64,000 nt of DNA, from contig DAOSBX010000001.1 in the NCBI GenBank assembly GCA_035361075.1, positions 110,693 to 174,692 of the forward strand, given 5' to 3'. The DNA comes from Candidatus Hydrogenedens sp. GTDB taxonomy: Bacteria; Hydrogenedentota; Hydrogenedentia; Hydrogenedentales; Hydrogenedentaceae. Shown in pieces: positions 62,277-64,000 of this stretch. A program made the position numbers and the translations under genes. Under the pieces are notes generated by a model. It searched no databases. It saw only the letters and a program-made list of their open reading frames with translations, and had not been told where the DNA came from. The first letter of the stretch is position 1. Each line of letters begins with the position of its first letter.

Positions 62277-63167
62277 ATGGATGGAATACTTTTAGTTGAT
62301 AAACCTTCAGGAATTACATCTCATGATGTTGTGGATTATATAAGAAAGAAAACAGGGATAAAGAAGGTAGGACATACAGGAACTTTAGACCCGAACGCGA
62401 CGGGATTATTAATTTTATCCATTGGCAAAGCAACCAGACTTACAGAGTACTTTGTATCCTTAGATAAGACGTATGAAGGAAAATTGCGATTAGGTATTGT
62501 CTCAGATACGCATGATATTGACGGAAATATTATTCAAGAAAACCCTGTCCCTAAAATTACAAAGAAAGAAATAGACAAAATAAAAACAGAGTTCTTAGGA
62601 GAAATCGAGCAAATTCCACCTATGTTCAGTGCAATAAAAATTGGTGGTCAGCGATTATATAAAGTAGCTCGAAAAGGTATAACAATCGAAAGAAAACCAA
62701 GAAAAGTCAACGTTTATGAGTTCTCGATATTAAAAGTTAAACTACCAGATGTATGGATTCGTATATCCTGTTCAAGAGGTACTTATGTTCGTACCCTTTG
62801 CCATGATTTGGGTGAAAAGATAGGATGTGGTGCTGTCCTGATAGAACTACGTAGGTTAAAAGTCGGGAAATATTCAGTTGATAATGCAATTCCTATGGAA
62901 AATATTGTTTCCAAAGAAACCTTATCTGAATATTTAATCCCGATTGAAAAAGCATTGGACTTACCTGTTGCAGTTATCTCAAAACAAGGAGAATGCGAAT
63001 TTAGTAAAGGAAATAAAATATTGAATGATAATATTATAAAAGTTGAAAATGGAACCATTGATTGGCTTCAGGTGTTCAATAACACAGGTAAATTTTTGGG
63101 AATAGGTATAATAAAACATACCGCAATAGGTCCTTATATTATTCCTAAAAAAGTCTTTATTACGTGA
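62277..63167 (+). CDS. truB: tRNA pseudouridine-55 synthase
   Basis: TruB makes the universal pseudouridine 55 in the T loop of tRNAs. The 296-residue protein has GILLVDKPSGITSHDVV, GHTGTLDPNATGLLIL with the catalytic Asp, LDKTYEGKLRLG, QIPPMFSAIKIGGQRLYKVARKG and IRISCSRGTYVRTLCHDLG. A C-terminal PUA-like domain follows. It lies 10 bp after the RbfA-NrnA gene and 5 bp before ribF, the common nusA-infB-rbfA-truB-ribF order. Confidence 0.94.
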   Translation: MDGILLVDKPSGITSHDVVDYIRKKTGIKKVGHTGTLDPNATGLLILSIGKATRLTEYFVSLDKTYEGKLRLGIVSDTHDIDGNIIQENPVPKITKKEIDKIKTEFLGEIEQIPPMFSAIKIGGQRLYKVARKGITIERKPRKVNVYEFSILKVKLPDVWIRISCSRGTYVRTLCHDLGEKIGCGAVLIELRRLKVGKYSVDNAIPMENIVSKETLSEYLIPIEKALDLPVAVISKQGECEFSKGNKILNDNIIKVENGTIDWLQVFNNTGKFLGIGIIKHTAIGPYIIPKKVFIT

Positions 63168-63172
63168 TATGT

Positions 63173-64000
63173 ATGGAAATTATTCAAGATATACAAGAAC
63201 AAAAAGTAGACAAAAAAAATGTTGTCTTAACAATTGGTAGTTTTGACGGAGTTCATTTAGGACACCTTCAAATAATAAAAGAAGTCATTTCTACTGCGAA
63301 AAAACATAATGGCACATCTGTAGTCATGGTTCTACGACCCCATCCAAGAACCTATTTTTCACCAGATATCCCACTGAACATGCTAACAAATGAAGAAAAA
63401 CAGCAGGAACTGTTTGAAAAAGCAGGTGTTGATGTAACTGCCGTTTTACCTTTTAATAAACATACCGCTAATTTATTACCCAATGAGTTTATCAATCAAA
63501 TTGTTCATAATTTCCCAAATTTGCATACGTTAATAGTCGGACATGATTTTAGATTTGGTAAAGGGGCATCAGGAGACTATCAATTATTAAAGCAATATGC
63601 CAAGAGATATAGTTTTGATGTAAAGCAAATCCCACCGTTGATTATTGATGGTGAACGGGTAAGCAGTTCCTTAATTCGTGAACTTGTACTTGAAGGTGAG
63701 ATGGGAAAGGTGCCTCAATTTTTAGGAAGAAAATATTCACTATCAGGAAAAGTTATTAAAGGCCGCGGGATTGGCAAATTACTCGGTTTTCCTACAGCAA
63801 ATATTCTACCTTTTCATAATGCAATACCTCCTCATGGAGTCTATTCAGCTGAATGTATTCTTGCAGATGGTCGTGTCCTTCCTTCCGCTGTAAATATCGG
63901 CATTGCACCTACAATACGGCAAGAAGATTTCGCCATCGAAGCACATATCATTAATTTTAACGAAGATATACTAAATCAAAAAATAGAAATCGTTTTTCAC
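63173..64000 (+). CDS. ribF: Bifunctional riboflavin kinase/FAD synthetase, N-terminal part (cut by window edge)
   Basis: RibF phosphorylates riboflavin to FMN and adenylates FMN to FAD. The frame starts at an ATG 5 bp after truB and stays open for 276 codons to the window end. It encodes the adenylyltransferase domain (TIGSFDGVHLGHLQII, with the His-x-Gly-His nucleotidyl-transfer motif, VGHDFRFGKGASGD, SSSLIRELV) and the start of the kinase domain (GRGIGKLLGFPTANI, PPHGVYSAECIL, SAVNIGIAPTI). The C-terminus lies beyond the edge. Confidence 0.94.
   Translation, partial: MEIIQDIQEQKVDKKNVVLTIGSFDGVHLGHLQIIKEVISTAKKHNGTSVVMVLRPHPRTYFSPDIPLNMLTNEEKQQELFEKAGVDVTAVLPFNKHTANLLPNEFINQIVHNFPNLHTLIVGHDFRFGKGASGDYQLLKQYAKRYSFDVKQIPPLIIDGERVSSSLIRELVLEGEMGKVPQFLGRKYSLSGKVIKGRGIGKLLGFPTANILPFHNAIPPHGVYSAECILADGRVLPSAVNIGIAPTIRQEDFAIEAHIINFNEDILNQKIEIVFH

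Noticed and set aside
1..64000. tRNA, rRNA, CRISPR or mobile elements
   Set aside because: No T-loop type GTTCGA cloverleaf, rRNA-like block, regularly spaced repeat, transposase or integrase was noticed in reading; a tRNAscan or Infernal run would be needed to exclude small RNAs fully.

Overview
The window is a dense, AT-rich chromosomal segment from a Gram-negative-type bacterium. Evidence for an outer membrane is a tripartite RND efflux operon, a lipobox lipoprotein and type IV pilin-like proteins. No rRNA, tRNA, CRISPR array, transposase or prophage gene was seen, and no marker fixes the lineage. The mix of secreted glycoside hydrolases, PKD-repeat lipoproteins, large pilin-like proteins and twin phenylacetate-CoA ligases resembles uncultured anaerobes in and around the PVC group or Hydrogenedentota; that placement is a guess.

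Layout. 1-5.3 kb: the end of a winged-helix regulator, then a minus-strand run tpiA-secG-murA-hisD-hisC. 5.4-13.5 kb: a minus-strand efflux operon of one membrane fusion protein and two different RND pumps. 13.7-22 kb (plus): a mosaic lipoprotein (BACON-like domain, seven PKD domains, PhoPQ-type esterase, C45-type domain), an AraM/EgsA-like dehydrogenase and a GH78 rhamnosidase. 22-26.5 kb (minus): a pilin-like operon whose largest protein carries a CxxCH motif. 26.7-35.1 kb (minus): galK, a MalK-type ATPase, a three-gene group of unknown function led by a GHKL ATPase, and two phenylacetate-CoA ligases flanking a tandem-ACT protein. 35.2-39.2 kb (plus): a GH36-like galactosidase and the PhoU-like/Pit phosphate pair. 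39.2-43.4 kb (minus): a GH116-type hydrolase with an inserted domain and a DUF1858 protein. 43.5-49.4 kb: a Rieske protein, then CPBP-like protein, nth, polX and lon on the minus strand. 49.6-64 kb (plus): ctpA, rph-rdgB-tsaC-rpiB-hslU-pgeF, then rimP-nusA-infB-DUF503-rbfA/nrnA-truB-ribF.

Working together. The secreted GH78, GH36 and GH116 enzymes with GalK and a MalK-type ATPase suggest scavenging of plant or mucilage sugars (rhamnose, galactose, glucose). The last 8 kb is a classic transcription/translation cluster whose promoter is followed by a terminator-like hairpin, suggesting attenuation.

Most unusual items: an RbfA-NrnA fusion; a DUF503 gene with an apparent one-base frameshift in a G run at its start; a PolX whose polymerase DxD is NxN while its PHP domain is intact; a C45-type domain without the expected cysteine; a heme-c-like CxxCH in a pilin-like protein; and the unexplained GHKL/secreted/membrane three-gene unit.
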